Shown here: piece by piece, positions 9,152 to 16,369 of the stretch | Layout: each line of letters starts with the position of its first letter | Position numbering within the stretch: position 1 is the first letter of the stretch | From: Phycisphaerae bacterium | GTDB lineage: Bacteria; Planctomycetota; Phycisphaerae; UBA1845; Fen-1342 | Direction: 5' to 3' | Assembly (NCBI GenBank): GCA_017999985.1 | Contig: JAGNKU010000008.1 | Coordinates: 228,698 to 292,697 of the forward strand | DNA: 64,000 bases | The notes under the pieces: generated by a model | Database searches by the model: none | What the model saw: only the letters and a program-made list of their open reading frames with translations | What the model was told of the DNA's origin: nothing | Position numbers and translations under genes: made by a program

Positions 9152-10105
9152 ATGCTGATGCCGCCGACGGTCGATCATTTCCAGGGACAACCTGAAGCTG
9201 TTGCTCTACTGCGGACCGCGCTGGAGGCCGCGTGGAACGACGGCACGCGCTTGCCGCACATGCTGCTCACCGGTCCACCGGGTGTCGGCAAAACGACGCT
9301 GGCCAACCTCGCTGCCCGTGAGATGGGTGTCGTCGTTCACGAGCGGCTGGGACAGACGCTTGAAGTGCCCGCGATGGTCAACGGCGTGCTGATGGAGGCG
9401 GAAGATAAGGATGTCGTCTTTGTGGATGAAGCGCACGAGCTTCCCCGGCAGTGCCAGACCGTGCTGTATCGGGCGATGGAGGATCGCTCGGTCTTCCTTC
9501 ACAACCAGCAGCGGAACTCGCTGAAGCTGCCGCTGGCGGACTTCACGCTCGTCCTGGCGACCACCGACGAATACTGCCTGCTGCAACCGCTGCGGGATCG
9601 CTGCAAGCTGACGATTCCATTCCGCTGGTATCAGCCCGATGACCTTGCCACCATCGTGCGGCAGCGGGCGCACATGATGAGCGTTGAGATCGCCGACGGT
9701 GTCCCCGACATGATCGCCAGCCGGGCCAAGGGCACGCCACGACTCGCCATCCGCCTGCTCGAAGCTTGCCACCGTTATGCCCGCAGCCGGAACGACCAGT
9801 CCGTCGGGGCGGAGCATTTCAACGCGACCGTGGCGCTGGAACAGATCGACGAGTTGGGGCTCGGCCGCGATGAACGGCGCTATCTTGCGCTGTTGGCGGA
9901 GAAACATGGCGAGCCCGTGCGGCTGATCACGGCCGAATCCGCCCTCGGGCTGCACCGCCGGACGATACAAACGGTGCTGGAGCCGTTCCTGATCCGCACC
10001 GGCCTCTGCGAACGGCTGCCGACGGGACGAGCGATCACGCCCAAGGGGTTGCACCACTTGGCCCGCAGCGCCGAGGGTTATCAATCGGACGCACGAGAGG
10101 AATGA
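9152..10105 (+). CDS. RuvB-like AAA+ ATPase
   Basis: 317 residues from the ATG at 9152 (MLMPPTVDHF), with GGAG 9 bp upstream. RuvB-like order: HFQGQPEAVALLRTAL, Walker A GPPGVGKTTLAN (about 41), Walker B VVFVDEAHEL (about 91), sensor ATTDEY, the arginine-finger region LRDRC, and a C-terminal winged helix with the LTTxSALGLHRRTI pattern. RuvB drives Holliday-junction branch migration. RuvB-like copies on mobile elements may serve recombination or replication. It is 1 bp from a DNA-binding gene and close to a recombinase gene, so a recombination module is likely. Confidence 0.8.
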   Translation: MLMPPTVDHFQGQPEAVALLRTALEAAWNDGTRLPHMLLTGPPGVGKTTLANLAAREMGVVVHERLGQTLEVPAMVNGVLMEAEDKDVVFVDEAHELPRQCQTVLYRAMEDRSVFLHNQQRNSLKLPLADFTLVLATTDEYCLLQPLRDRCKLTIPFRWYQPDDLATIVRQRAHMMSVEIADGVPDMIASRAKGTPRLAIRLLEACHRYARSRNDQSVGAEHFNATVALEQIDELGLGRDERRYLALLAEKHGEPVRLITAESALGLHRRTIQTVLEPFLIRTGLCERLPTGRAITPKGLHHLARSAEGYQSDAREE

Positions 10106-10106
10106 A

Positions 10107-10610
10107 ATGCCGTTGAACGACGCTTCACCACCTAAAGAAATCGTGACGGTCAGCGAGATGGCGTGGACGCTCGGGCTGTCGCGTGCCCGGTTCTACCAAC
10201 TTGTCGGTCAGGGCGTTTTTCCCACGCCGTCCCGGAATCCGACGACACGACGACCGTTCTACTCGCGGGATCAGCAGGCGCAATGCCGCGAGATTCGGCG
10301 GACGAATCGGGGGGCCAACGGCAAGAGCGTCCTCTTCTACGCCGTGGCACCGAAACCACCGCCGGCCCCGAAGAGATCACGTTCAGCGAAGCAGCCGGCG
10401 TCTGCCGCTGCGCTATCGACCGACTTGCTGGACCACCTGCGCGACGGGCTCGGGCAGCTTGGGCTACGCGATGTCCCCGACGCTCGGCTGCGGGCCGCGT
10501 TGACGGAGGCCTGTCCGATTGGCCACGACGGCGTCGAGCCAGCAGCGCTGCTGACCGCCGTTTACCGCTGCCTGAAGCGCCAGAATTCTCCAGATAATGT
10601 GGCGGGATAA
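10107..10610 (+). CDS. Helix-turn-helix DNA-binding protein
   Basis: 167 residues. The N-terminal domain (about 10-55) is a MerR/excisionase-like HTH: VSEMAWTLGLSRARFYQLV followed by FPTPSRNPTTRRPFYSRD. It is joined by a Pro/Lys-rich linker (about 80-100) to a helical C-terminal domain. The start is 1 bp after the stop of the RuvB-like gene, so the two are co-transcribed. Function is inferred only as DNA binding, possibly accessory to the recombinase that follows. Confidence 0.65.
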   Translation: MPLNDASPPKEIVTVSEMAWTLGLSRARFYQLVGQGVFPTPSRNPTTRRPFYSRDQQAQCREIRRTNRGANGKSVLFYAVAPKPPPAPKRSRSAKQPASAAALSTDLLDHLRDGLGQLGLRDVPDARLRAALTEACPIGHDGVEPAALLTAVYRCLKRQNSPDNVAG

Positions 10611-10700
10611 CAGCCATTATCCCGCGAGTAAGACCGAGGAACTGTCTACTGTGTGTCTGATTTCTGTGGAGAAGGCGTTGAACATTCGCCAGATAATGTT
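10590..10700 (+). repeat. Direct repeat CCAGATAATGT plus a 9-bp hairpin upstream of a recombinase
   Basis: CCAGATAATGT occurs at 10590-10600 and 10689-10699. Between them is the hairpin GCGGGATAA/TTATCCCGC (10602-10610 and 10617-10625, 6-nt loop), whose first arm contains the stop codon of the HTH gene. This is just upstream of a tyrosine recombinase gene start at 10716. The arrangement could be a recombinase core/arm-site cluster or a terminator; there is no T-tract. Confidence 0.5.
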
Positions 10701-10715
10701 TTCTGAGGGGTCCAG

Positions 10716-11453
10716 ATGATCCTGCCCAGCACCGTTGAGCAATACCTGACCAGCCGGGATTTCAGCCCACACACTCAAAAGGCGATCCGGGCGGACCTGC
10801 GGAAGTTCGCGGCGTGGTTCGTCGCGGCCAACAACGAGCCATTCAACGTCACGAGGATCACCGTGGCCGACCTGACCGCATTCCGCGACCACCTGGTCGG
10901 CGTCCGTCGTCAGGCCGTGGCGAGCGTCAACCGGGCACTGGTTTCGCTGCGGCGGTTTCTTGGGCATCTTGTGCAGAGCGGCGAGCTTCCGACAAACCCC
11001 GCGATAGCGGTGAAAGAGCTTCGCCGCGTGCCTCTGGCACCGAAAGGTCTGACTGCGGCCCAGATCCGGCGGATCATGCGGGAGATTGAGATCCGGCAGG
11101 ACGTGCGGGCGGGAGCGATCATCGCGCTGATGGCCCTTGGTGGTCTCCGCGTGTCCGACGTAGTCGGCCTGGACCTTCAGGATGTCGTGATCAACCCCCG
11201 TTCGGGCAGCGTCATCTGCCGGCACGGGAAAGGGAACAAGCAGCGGGTCGTTCCGCTCTGCCGCGAGGCCCGTCGGCTGCTGACTGCATACCTGGAGGTC
11301 CGGCCACCGACGGCCGCAACCCGCGTGTTCATTGGCGAGCGAGGCCCGCTGACCGACGACGGCGTGCGGGCAATCTGTGAGCGATACGCCGCGACTTGCG
11401 GCGTGGACTTCACGCCTCACCGCCTGCGGCACGCTGCGATGCGTGGTGCGTGA
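10716..11453 (+). pseudogene. Tyrosine recombinase lacking its catalytic C-terminus
   Basis: 245 residues. An N-terminal SAM-like domain (QYLTSRDFSPHTQKAIRADL) is followed by the catalytic domain with Arg in LGGLRVSDVVGL and the conserved HGKGNKQRVVPL strand, then HRLRHA. The frame stops within five codons of HRLRH, so the second histidine box and the nucleophilic tyrosine (normally 30-50 residues further on) are missing. It should be unable to cleave DNA. It ends exactly where a serine-recombinase tail begins. Confidence 0.7.
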
Positions 11454-12007
11454 ACGTCGAGAAGCTGAAAAAGTTCATATTCGGTGAGATTCAGCGGCGG
11501 GTCTCGACGGAGGAGTTTCGGGCAGCGCTACGGGCATACCTGGTGGGCCGCCTTGGGCAGTTGCTCCGGAGCGAGGTGCTCGACACCCGCATGATCGACC
11601 GCGACATCGCCCAGGCCGAGCAGAGGAAGCGGCGGCTCATCGACAGCATCGCCGAGGGCCTCCTTGACCGGCATGACCCCGTCGTGGCCCGGAAGCTCGC
11701 CGAGATCGACGACGAGCTACTCATCCTGGCCACCCGCCGGGAAGAAATCATCCGCGTCGTCGGCTGTGACCTGGACGCCGACGCCATCGCGGCCAGGTTG
11801 CTGGAGCGGGTCAACGACCTGGCGGGCTTCCTGGAGAGCCAGGACGTAGAGACCCAGCGGACGGCCCTGTTCGCCTTCTGCCGCCGGATCGTGGCGGACG
11901 CTCGGAAGAAGGAAATCGTGATCGAGACCGACCTGCTTGGGCTGGCGCAAAATGAAACCCCGCCGGGACTTCCAGCGGGGTTGTGCATAAATCGACTCCC
12001 CGAGTAG
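11450..12007 (+). pseudogene. C-terminal fragment of a large serine recombinase
   Basis: About 185 codons from a GTG that overlaps the preceding stop (GTGA). The content is typical of the coiled-coil C-terminal part of large serine recombinases: VNVEKLKKFIFGEI, then heptad-rich helices (DRDIAQAEQRKRRLIDSI, LDRHDPVVARKLAEID) and a terminal strand. The N-terminal resolvase domain with the catalytic serine and the zinc ribbon are absent. Together with the upstream gene this looks like a deletion junction between two unrelated recombinase genes. Confidence 0.6.
11956..11982 (-). terminator. Terminator-like hairpin
   Basis: An 8-bp stem AACCCCGC/GCGGGGTT with an 11-nt loop. On the minus strand it is followed by a T-rich run (TCATTTT), consistent with a weak minus-strand rho-independent terminator downstream of the integrase at 12103. 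On the plus strand it lies inside the end of the serine-recombinase fragment. Confidence 0.4.
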
Positions 12008-12015
12008 GACTCGAA
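11991..12015 (-). other. tRNA 3'-end-like sequence, possible old attachment site
   Basis: Read on the minus strand, the segment contains TTCGAGTCCTAC followed by TCGGGGAG: the T-loop, the 3' half of the T-stem and the acceptor strand of a typical tRNA. The 5' half of a tRNA is not present. Such 3' fragments are left by elements that integrate into tRNA genes. It lies about 120 bp outside the left repeat of the 10.8-kb element, so it may belong to an older insertion. Confidence 0.4.
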
Positions 12016-12102
12016 GCTATCGCACGAAACCGCCTCAGCGCTCGCAGAATGCCGTTTTTGCCTTGTTTTATAGGTGTTTTTCATCATTGCACCTTTGCCA
12101 GC

Positions 12103-13275
12103 CTATGCCATCTGGCGCCCTTCCGTGCCGATCATTGGGTGACGTATTGCGTCCGGCGCCGCCTGTCTGTACTCCGGCAGTCGCCCGACGGCGCCCGCTG
12201 TGTCCAGTACACGCGGGTCAGTGTACGTGCCGGCCGTGAGCTTGTAGTCCGTGTGCCGCATCAATTGCATGATCGTGCGAGGCGATACGCCGGCCCGTTC
12301 CAGCTCGGAGCAGAACGTCACACGCAAGCTGTGAAAGCCGACTGTCAGCACGTCGCCAACGCGGCACTCGATTCCCGCCCGCTCGCAATCGGCCCAAAAG
12401 GTTTCACACCTGGGGATCGTGACGAACACAGGGGCGCCAGGATCAACGCCAGCCGGCCTAGATTCGCGCAGGCGCAACGCAAGCCCCGGGGGTAGGGGGA
12501 TCGTGTCAGCCCGCCGGCTTTTCGTGGCTTCCGGCCGCAGCTCCAGGCGCGGACGGTCATCGTCTAGCCGCACGTCCTGCCATTGGAGCTTGCCGAGTTC
12601 GCCCAGGCGCAGCCCGGTCCCGAGCGCCACGCGATAGAGCAACTCACGCGGACCGGCCACGGCCAGTAGCCGGAGCACTTCGTCTGGAGCAAGCGCCCGC
12701 CGCTGGCGCCGCCGGCAGCCCCGGTCGTCAATCGTCGGCAGCGAGGCGAGGGGGTTTCGGTCCAGCCGGCCGGCGCCCACGGCCCACAGACAAAACGCAA
12801 CGGCCGTCGCCCGGTCGTTTTTGATCGTCCTGGGCGACGCACCGGCAGCCCGGCGCGATTCAAGATACTGGATCATCGCCTCGCGGCCCACGTCCGGCAG
12901 CCGGCGCCAGCCACACGCGGAGCCAATCGCAGTCAACGCCGCATTCACGTGTGCAATGTAGGCCGGGTCACGTCCGCCCAACCGCAGCTCCGCAACGTAG
13001 TCCGCGACGTTTTCAGCGAACGTCCCGCGCCGCTTGTTCGTCAACTTGTCCACGAGCCCGAACGATTCCAACAGGCGCCGGGGGAGCGTCCGCTCCATGT
13101 CCGGCGTGATAGGATCACCGGCCGCCTTGCGGTCCACCGCCTGTTGCAGCATGGCGTGCCACCGCGCGGATACCGAGCGGTCCGCACAGAACCTGGCCCG
13201 CTTGTGCGCGTATGGCCCCAAGGCAATCGAGCCGTGCCAATCGTCGCGCCCCGCAACCTTGATTAGCTTCGCCAC
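12103..13275 (-). CDS. int: Tyrosine integrase of the 10.8-kb element
   Basis: 390 residues from a GTG at 13275 preceded by GGAGGG. Core-binding domain about 90-180; catalytic residues Arg in GTGLRLGELG (about 219), HSLR (about 315), MRHTDYK (about 339) and Tyr in GTYTD (about 349). The gene runs through the left 21-bp repeat. The final 11 codons lie outside the element. In an excised circle the frame would instead read TAA immediately after the repeat, giving a 379-residue protein. It should catalyse integration and excision between the two repeats. Confidence 0.9.
   Translation of the reverse strand: MAKLIKVAGRDDWHGSIALGPYAHKRARFCADRSVSARWHAMLQQAVDRKAAGDPITPDMERTLPRRLLESFGLVDKLTNKRRGTFAENVADYVAELRLGGRDPAYIAHVNAALTAIGSACGWRRLPDVGREAMIQYLESRRAAGASPRTIKNDRATAVAFCLWAVGAGRLDRNPLASLPTIDDRGCRRRQRRALAPDEVLRLLAVAGPRELLYRVALGTGLRLGELGKLQWQDVRLDDDRPRLELRPEATKSRRADTIPLPPGLALRLRESRPAGVDPGAPVFVTIPRCETFWADCERAGIECRVGDVLTVGFHSLRVTFCSELERAGVSPRTIMQLMRHTDYKLTAGTYTDPRVLDTAGAVGRLPEYRQAAPDAIRHPMIGTEGRQMA
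12139..12159. repeat. Left copy of 21-bp direct repeat, candidate attL
   Basis: A 21-bp sequence, GTGACGTATTGC followed by GTCCGGCGC, identical to 22973-22993. It lies within the last codons of the integrase gene 12103-13275, a common place for attP. The identity stops exactly at both edges. Confidence 0.8.
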
Positions 13276-13279
13276 GACG

Positions 13280-13846
13280 TTACCCTCCAGCGTTCGCCTG
13301 CTTCGTCTTCGATTCGGCCAGCCACTCATCAAAGCTCGCAATCATGATCCGCTTCGCTTCCCCGAATGCGATTTTGCGTCGCACGAGCAATGCCTCCGCG
13401 AGTTTTCGAACGGCGTAGTGGTTGTGTTGGATCATGTTCCGCGCGCGGTATTTCAGATAGGCTAAGTAGGCGTCGAGTTCCATCGTGTCGCGTGACGCGC
13501 GCCCCTGCATGTAGGTCAGATAGCTTAGGCACTCGCATGCGTTGCCATAGTCGGCATCGGCGCCGCATTCGTCAAAGTCCTCCCCGATGCACAATCCGGC
13601 GCCGGCCGCACCAGCCAGAGAACACAGCGCCAGCGATTCCACATACGCCCGGTCGCGCGCTTTCGGCTTAAGTTCGCTCGCCAGCCGTTCGCGTCGCTTG
13701 GGATCATGGGTTTTCTTATGCAAAACGTGCCCGAGCGAGTCGCCCTCGGGCTCAATCGTGACATGCCGACACGCTAGCCCGAGCAGCCACGCCACGACAG
13801 CGTGCCCGGCCTCGTGATACGCCGTTCGCTTTTCGTCCTGTTCCAC
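13280..13846 (-). CDS. Stand-alone M41 (FtsH-like) zinc peptidase domain protein
   Basis: 188 residues. The GTG start at 13846 was chosen because AGGAGG lies 6-7 bp upstream. It begins almost at once with RTAYHEAGHAVVAWLL, the HEAGH zinc motif of FtsH-type M41 peptidases. A possible third ligand is Asp in GADADYGNA, where FtsH has its conserved Asp. There is no AAA+ ATPase domain and no membrane segment, unlike FtsH. It is 4 bp upstream of the integrase gene on the same strand. The substrate is unknown; processing of a phage or host regulator is a guess. Confidence 0.7.
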   Translation of the reverse strand: MEQDEKRTAYHEAGHAVVAWLLGLACRHVTIEPEGDSLGHVLHKKTHDPKRRERLASELKPKARDRAYVESLALCSLAGAAGAGLCIGEDFDECGADADYGNACECLSYLTYMQGRASRDTMELDAYLAYLKYRARNMIQHNHYAVRKLAEALLVRRKIAFGEAKRIMIASFDEWLAESKTKQANAGG

Positions 13847-13869
13847 GCCGCACCTCCTAGTTTTCGCCA

Positions 13870-14418
13870 CTATGATGCATTTCGCATTTCACGAGTGCGA
13901 CAATTGCGGCCCGTTACTCGATCAGCAGCAACGTGGTACAGGCCACAGAGCGGACATCGCCAAACCCCCAGGCGCACGCGATTCCAAAAGCCTTCAAAAT
14001 ACCGCCGGTTTAACTCACAACATGCTGTCACGTCCGGCAGGCACACCCGATGCCAGCTCAAGTGCGTAGGCGCCGGCCAGCCGCGACGCTGCCACGCCGT
14101 CCGATTGTCACGCGACAGCGCGACCGCCAGCGATTGACGCCCGACGCCCCGCGCCAGCGACCGCGACAACCTGGGGTAGCCGTGGTCATCGAGCCAGACC
14201 GCCACCGCCGGCCGATCAGCCGGCGCCAGCTTCGCGAGTTCACGCGGAGCCAGGCGATACGGCAGCTCGGCGCAGCACTCGACACACCACGCCCCGGGGT
14301 AGTGGCCCGAGCCGTCCCGGTACTGCTCGCCAACCGGGACCGGACCGGAGTGCCAGGGGCAGGAACACGCGAACACAGCCAACGCCGGGGGGCCGGTCGG
14401 AAAGTTCAAGTCGTCCAT
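13870..14418 (-). CDS. Cys-rich putative zinc-binding protein
   Basis: 182 residues. Cysteine/histidine clusters at the N-terminus (ACSCPWHSG, CVECC) and C-terminus (WRCPLCGLYHV) suggest two zinc-ribbon-like sites. The middle is a helical region with PRELAKLAPADRPAVAVW. No family was recognised. It is transcribed with the peptidase and integrase genes of the element. Confidence 0.5.
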   Translation of the reverse strand: MDDLNFPTGPPALAVFACSCPWHSGPVPVGEQYRDGSGHYPGAWCVECCAELPYRLAPRELAKLAPADRPAVAVWLDDHGYPRLSRSLARGVGRQSLAVALSRDNRTAWQRRGWPAPTHLSWHRVCLPDVTACCELNRRYFEGFWNRVRLGVWRCPLCGLYHVAADRVTGRNCRTREMRNAS

Positions 14419-14649
14419 GTTGTCACCCTCAGAACGGGGCTCGGCGAGGGTCGGCTATTCGCCCACAAGTGGCGACCGGGGCCTTACGGCTTGCCGCGAC
14501 ACCTCGCCGAGCTGTTCATCGCGCGCGAGAAAGCGCGCTTCCGGTAAATGGGGGGCTTGTGGTTCATAGCACCTGAAGTATCGGCCATGTTTTGGCCCGC
14601 GTCAAGTTCCCGAGCAGAAAAACAACGCCAAGCCGAACACACGGGGGGG

Positions 14650-15297
14650 TCAAAACGGCAGCCCGTCGCTTTCGTCTGGCGCCCCTGGCTCGCCGGCTAC
14701 GCTCGGGCTACGCCGGCGAGCTTCGTCGTCGTCATAGAACAAGTCGCGCGGGTCGGGCACGTCGTCGGGGTATTCCTCGTCATCAGGGCGATGTGATTCT
14801 CGAGAGTCTTTCCCTGTAATGGGGGACACGGCCGCCGCTCTTGCGGCGTCGGCCGTGTTCCCCTTCTGTAGTTCTGTAAGGGGGGCACTTTTTGTCCCCA
14901 ATAATGGGTACTTTTTGTCCCCCATCGGGGTACTTTTTGTCCCCCATCGGGGTACTTTTTGTCCCCTATCATTGGGGTACTTTTTGTCCCCTATATGGGG
15001 GCACTTTTTGTCCCCTATTGGCAACGCCAGCACCAGCACCGCCGGCCCGGTCGCGCGGCTGCCCGGCGTGACCACCGTCACGAGCCCGAGCCGCCGCAAC
15101 TTCGTCAACGCCCGGCGCACCGTCCGCACGTGACACCCGAGCGCTCGCGTGATGCGCGACTGCGAGACTGATACCCGACCGTCGCGGTCCGCGTGTCGGA
15201 ACAGCAGCAACCAAACGGCCACGGCAGCCACGCCAAGCCCGTGCGCATGATGATCCGCAAAGTCGTTTAGCATGGCCCACCGGCTACCCCGTTCCAT
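14650..15297 (-). CDS. Winged-helix replication initiator-like protein
   Basis: 215 residues from the ATG at 15297 (AGAGGTGA 5 bp upstream), overlapping the end of the preceding HTH gene. The N-terminal half is a winged HTH (VSVSQSRITRALGCHVRTVRRALTKLRRLGLVTVV; two motifs run together, about 43-77). The middle (about 95-142) is a run of GDKKYP, GTKSTP and GQKVP units that encodes the six DNA repeats listed separately. The C-terminal third is acidic and disordered (DDEEYPDDVPDPRDLFYDDD). A DNA-binding protein whose own gene carries iteron-like repeats resembles lambda-O-type initiators. The replication role is inferred. Confidence 0.6.
   Translation of the reverse strand: MERGSRWAMLNDFADHHAHGLGVAAVAVWLLLFRHADRDGRVSVSQSRITRALGCHVRTVRRALTKLRRLGLVTVVTPGSRATGPAVLVLALPIGDKKCPHIGDKKYPNDRGQKVPRWGTKSTPMGDKKYPLLGTKSAPLTELQKGNTADAARAAAVSPITGKDSRESHRPDDEEYPDDVPDPRDLFYDDDEARRRSPSVAGEPGAPDESDGLPF
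14882..15015. repeat. Six iteron-like repeats, candidate replication origin
   Basis: The 18-bp unit GGGGTACTTTTTGTCCCC (variant GGGGCACTTTTTGTCCCC) starts at 14882, 14905 (first base T), 14927, 14949, 14974 and 14998, a spacing of 22-25 bp or about two helical turns. The ends are inverted (GGGG.AC...GT.CCCC). The units fall in all three reading frames of the surrounding gene, so it is the DNA and not the peptide that is conserved. The short gaps (4-7 bp) exclude a CRISPR array. Confidence 0.85.
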
Positions 15298-15490
15298 CCG
15301 TCACCTCTACGCGGTCCGGTCGCTTGCAGCCGCACTCGATAAACCGCGCCAAGTCCGAAGCACGCCACCGACACGAGCCGCCAAGCTTCACGGCCGGGGG
15401 AATGTCACCGCTGGCCGCCAGCCGCCACACGCTACGGACGGCCACGCCGAGCAGCTCGGCTACCTCGCGCACCCTCAAAAGCTTGTCCAT
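15284..15490 (-). CDS. Excisionase/AlpA-like HTH protein
   Basis: 68 residues from the ATG at 15490 (MDKLLRVREVAELLGVAVRS). Classic small MerR/excisionase HTH: helix-turn-helix, then the wing PPAVKLGGSCRWRASDLARFI. It overlaps its neighbours on both sides. It is probably a directionality factor or phage-type regulator. Confidence 0.7.
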   Translation of the reverse strand: MDKLLRVREVAELLGVAVRSVWRLAASGDIPPAVKLGGSCRWRASDLARFIECGCKRPDRVEVTDGTG

Positions 15491-15677
15491 CGTCCAGGAC
15501 CACCACGCCACCGCCCGGGCACCGAGCCCGCGCCGCATCGCTGATAACCCGCGAGTCGAAGTAGACCCGCCGGCCACGCCGGATCACGTCCAGCGAACCA
15601 ATCCGCGCCCAACGCCGCACCGCGTCGGCGCTCACCCCCAGCACCTGGCCCGCCTCGCGAGCCGTCAAAAGTCGCAC
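15432..15677 (-). CDS. MerR-like HTH DNA-binding protein
   Basis: 81 residues from a GTG at 15677. The N-terminal HTH (LLTAREAGQVLGVSADAVRRW) is followed by a wing (RRGRRVYFDSRVISD); the C-terminal 25 residues are Arg/Gly-rich. It is the first gene of the replication operon after an AT-richer gap. The operon order HTH, HTH, initiator suggests an early regulatory module. Confidence 0.65.
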   Translation of the reverse strand: MRLLTAREAGQVLGVSADAVRRWARIGSLDVIRRGRRVYFDSRVISDAARARCPGGGVVVLDDGQAFEGARGSRAARRGRP

Positions 15678-15768
15678 GCGTCACCCCTTATTGAGAATCA
15701 ACTATCAATCAAACTAACCGCTAGAATTGATTCATCCCGGACGAGTCGGGAGCGCTTTTTGTTTTTTG
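15678..15768. promoter_or_regulatory. AT-rich control region with a plus-strand hairpin and T-tract
   Basis: The start of the 250-bp gap 15678-15928 is unusually AT-rich for this window, with repeats of TTGATT/AATCAA and a GAATTGATTC near-palindrome just upstream of the minus-strand HTH operon. On the plus strand TCCCG/CGGGA (15735-15739 and 15747-15751) is followed by a T-run at 15756-15767, a terminator-like shape. The rest of the gap shows nothing clear. Confidence 0.35.
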
Positions 15769-15928
15769 TAGTACCTTCAGGGCCACTCAAACCGCTCCCG
15801 ATTGTTTTGGGGGGTAGTTTGGTACCACCCTGGCCCGTTGCGTCGAACCTTGTCGCCAGATGTACGCCTGGTGCGTGTCTGTGGCGATTGTGGGGCCCGC
15901 GTGTCATCTAGTGGAGCGAAGCTCCGCT

Positions 15929-16126
15929 TCAATGGCACGCCTTGGCTTGAGCCATGCGGGCGAGCTCGCTCTTGATGCGCGGCAACTGATCGGAGCTGTA
16001 GACGAATTTCCCGCCAACCGTGTCAATTGGCTGAATGTGTCTTGACTTCAGGCAATAGCGCAGGACGTGAATCTCAACGCCGCATTCCTTCGCTAGCTGG
16101 CCGATGCTGTAAATCTGTTTTGTCAT
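15929..16126 (-). CDS. Small MerR-like HTH protein
   Basis: 65 residues from the ATG at 16126 (MTKQIYSIGQLAKECGVEIH). MerR-type N-terminal HTH with the wing IQPIDTVGGKFVYSSDQL. It lies alone between two gaps of about 240 bp. Upstream, GTGATAC (16147-16153) and GTATCAC (16200-16206) form an inverted pair that could be its operator. The gap also contains a G-run and nothing else recognisable. Confidence 0.6.
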   Translation of the reverse strand: MTKQIYSIGQLAKECGVEIHVLRYCLKSRHIQPIDTVGGKFVYSSDQLPRIKSELARMAQAKACH

Positions 16127-16369
16127 TGCAAAATCCTTTCTTCAACGTGATACCAAAAGCCAAAAAAGGGGGACCGGGGGGGGTCGCTGGCGTGGGTTAG
16201 TATCACCAGGCGTTGCCACGCCCCGGTCTTGTGTCCTATGCCCGCCGCCGATCCAGCGTTAGAGGCAACCTCGAAGCCAGACCACCGGCCGACGGCGAGC
16301 GAAACAGGCCCCAGACTGCGGGGGACGAACAAGAGGCAAGAGGGAGCTCCGCAGCCTGGGGGGAGCGGG

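Noticed and set aside
14882..15015. CRISPR array
   Set aside because: Units are 18 bp with 4-7-bp gaps, far too short for spacers, and lie within a gene.
16133..16369. Rho-independent terminator after the tape-measure gene
   Set aside because: Only a GACC/GGTC 4-bp stem with a C-run; too weak to call.
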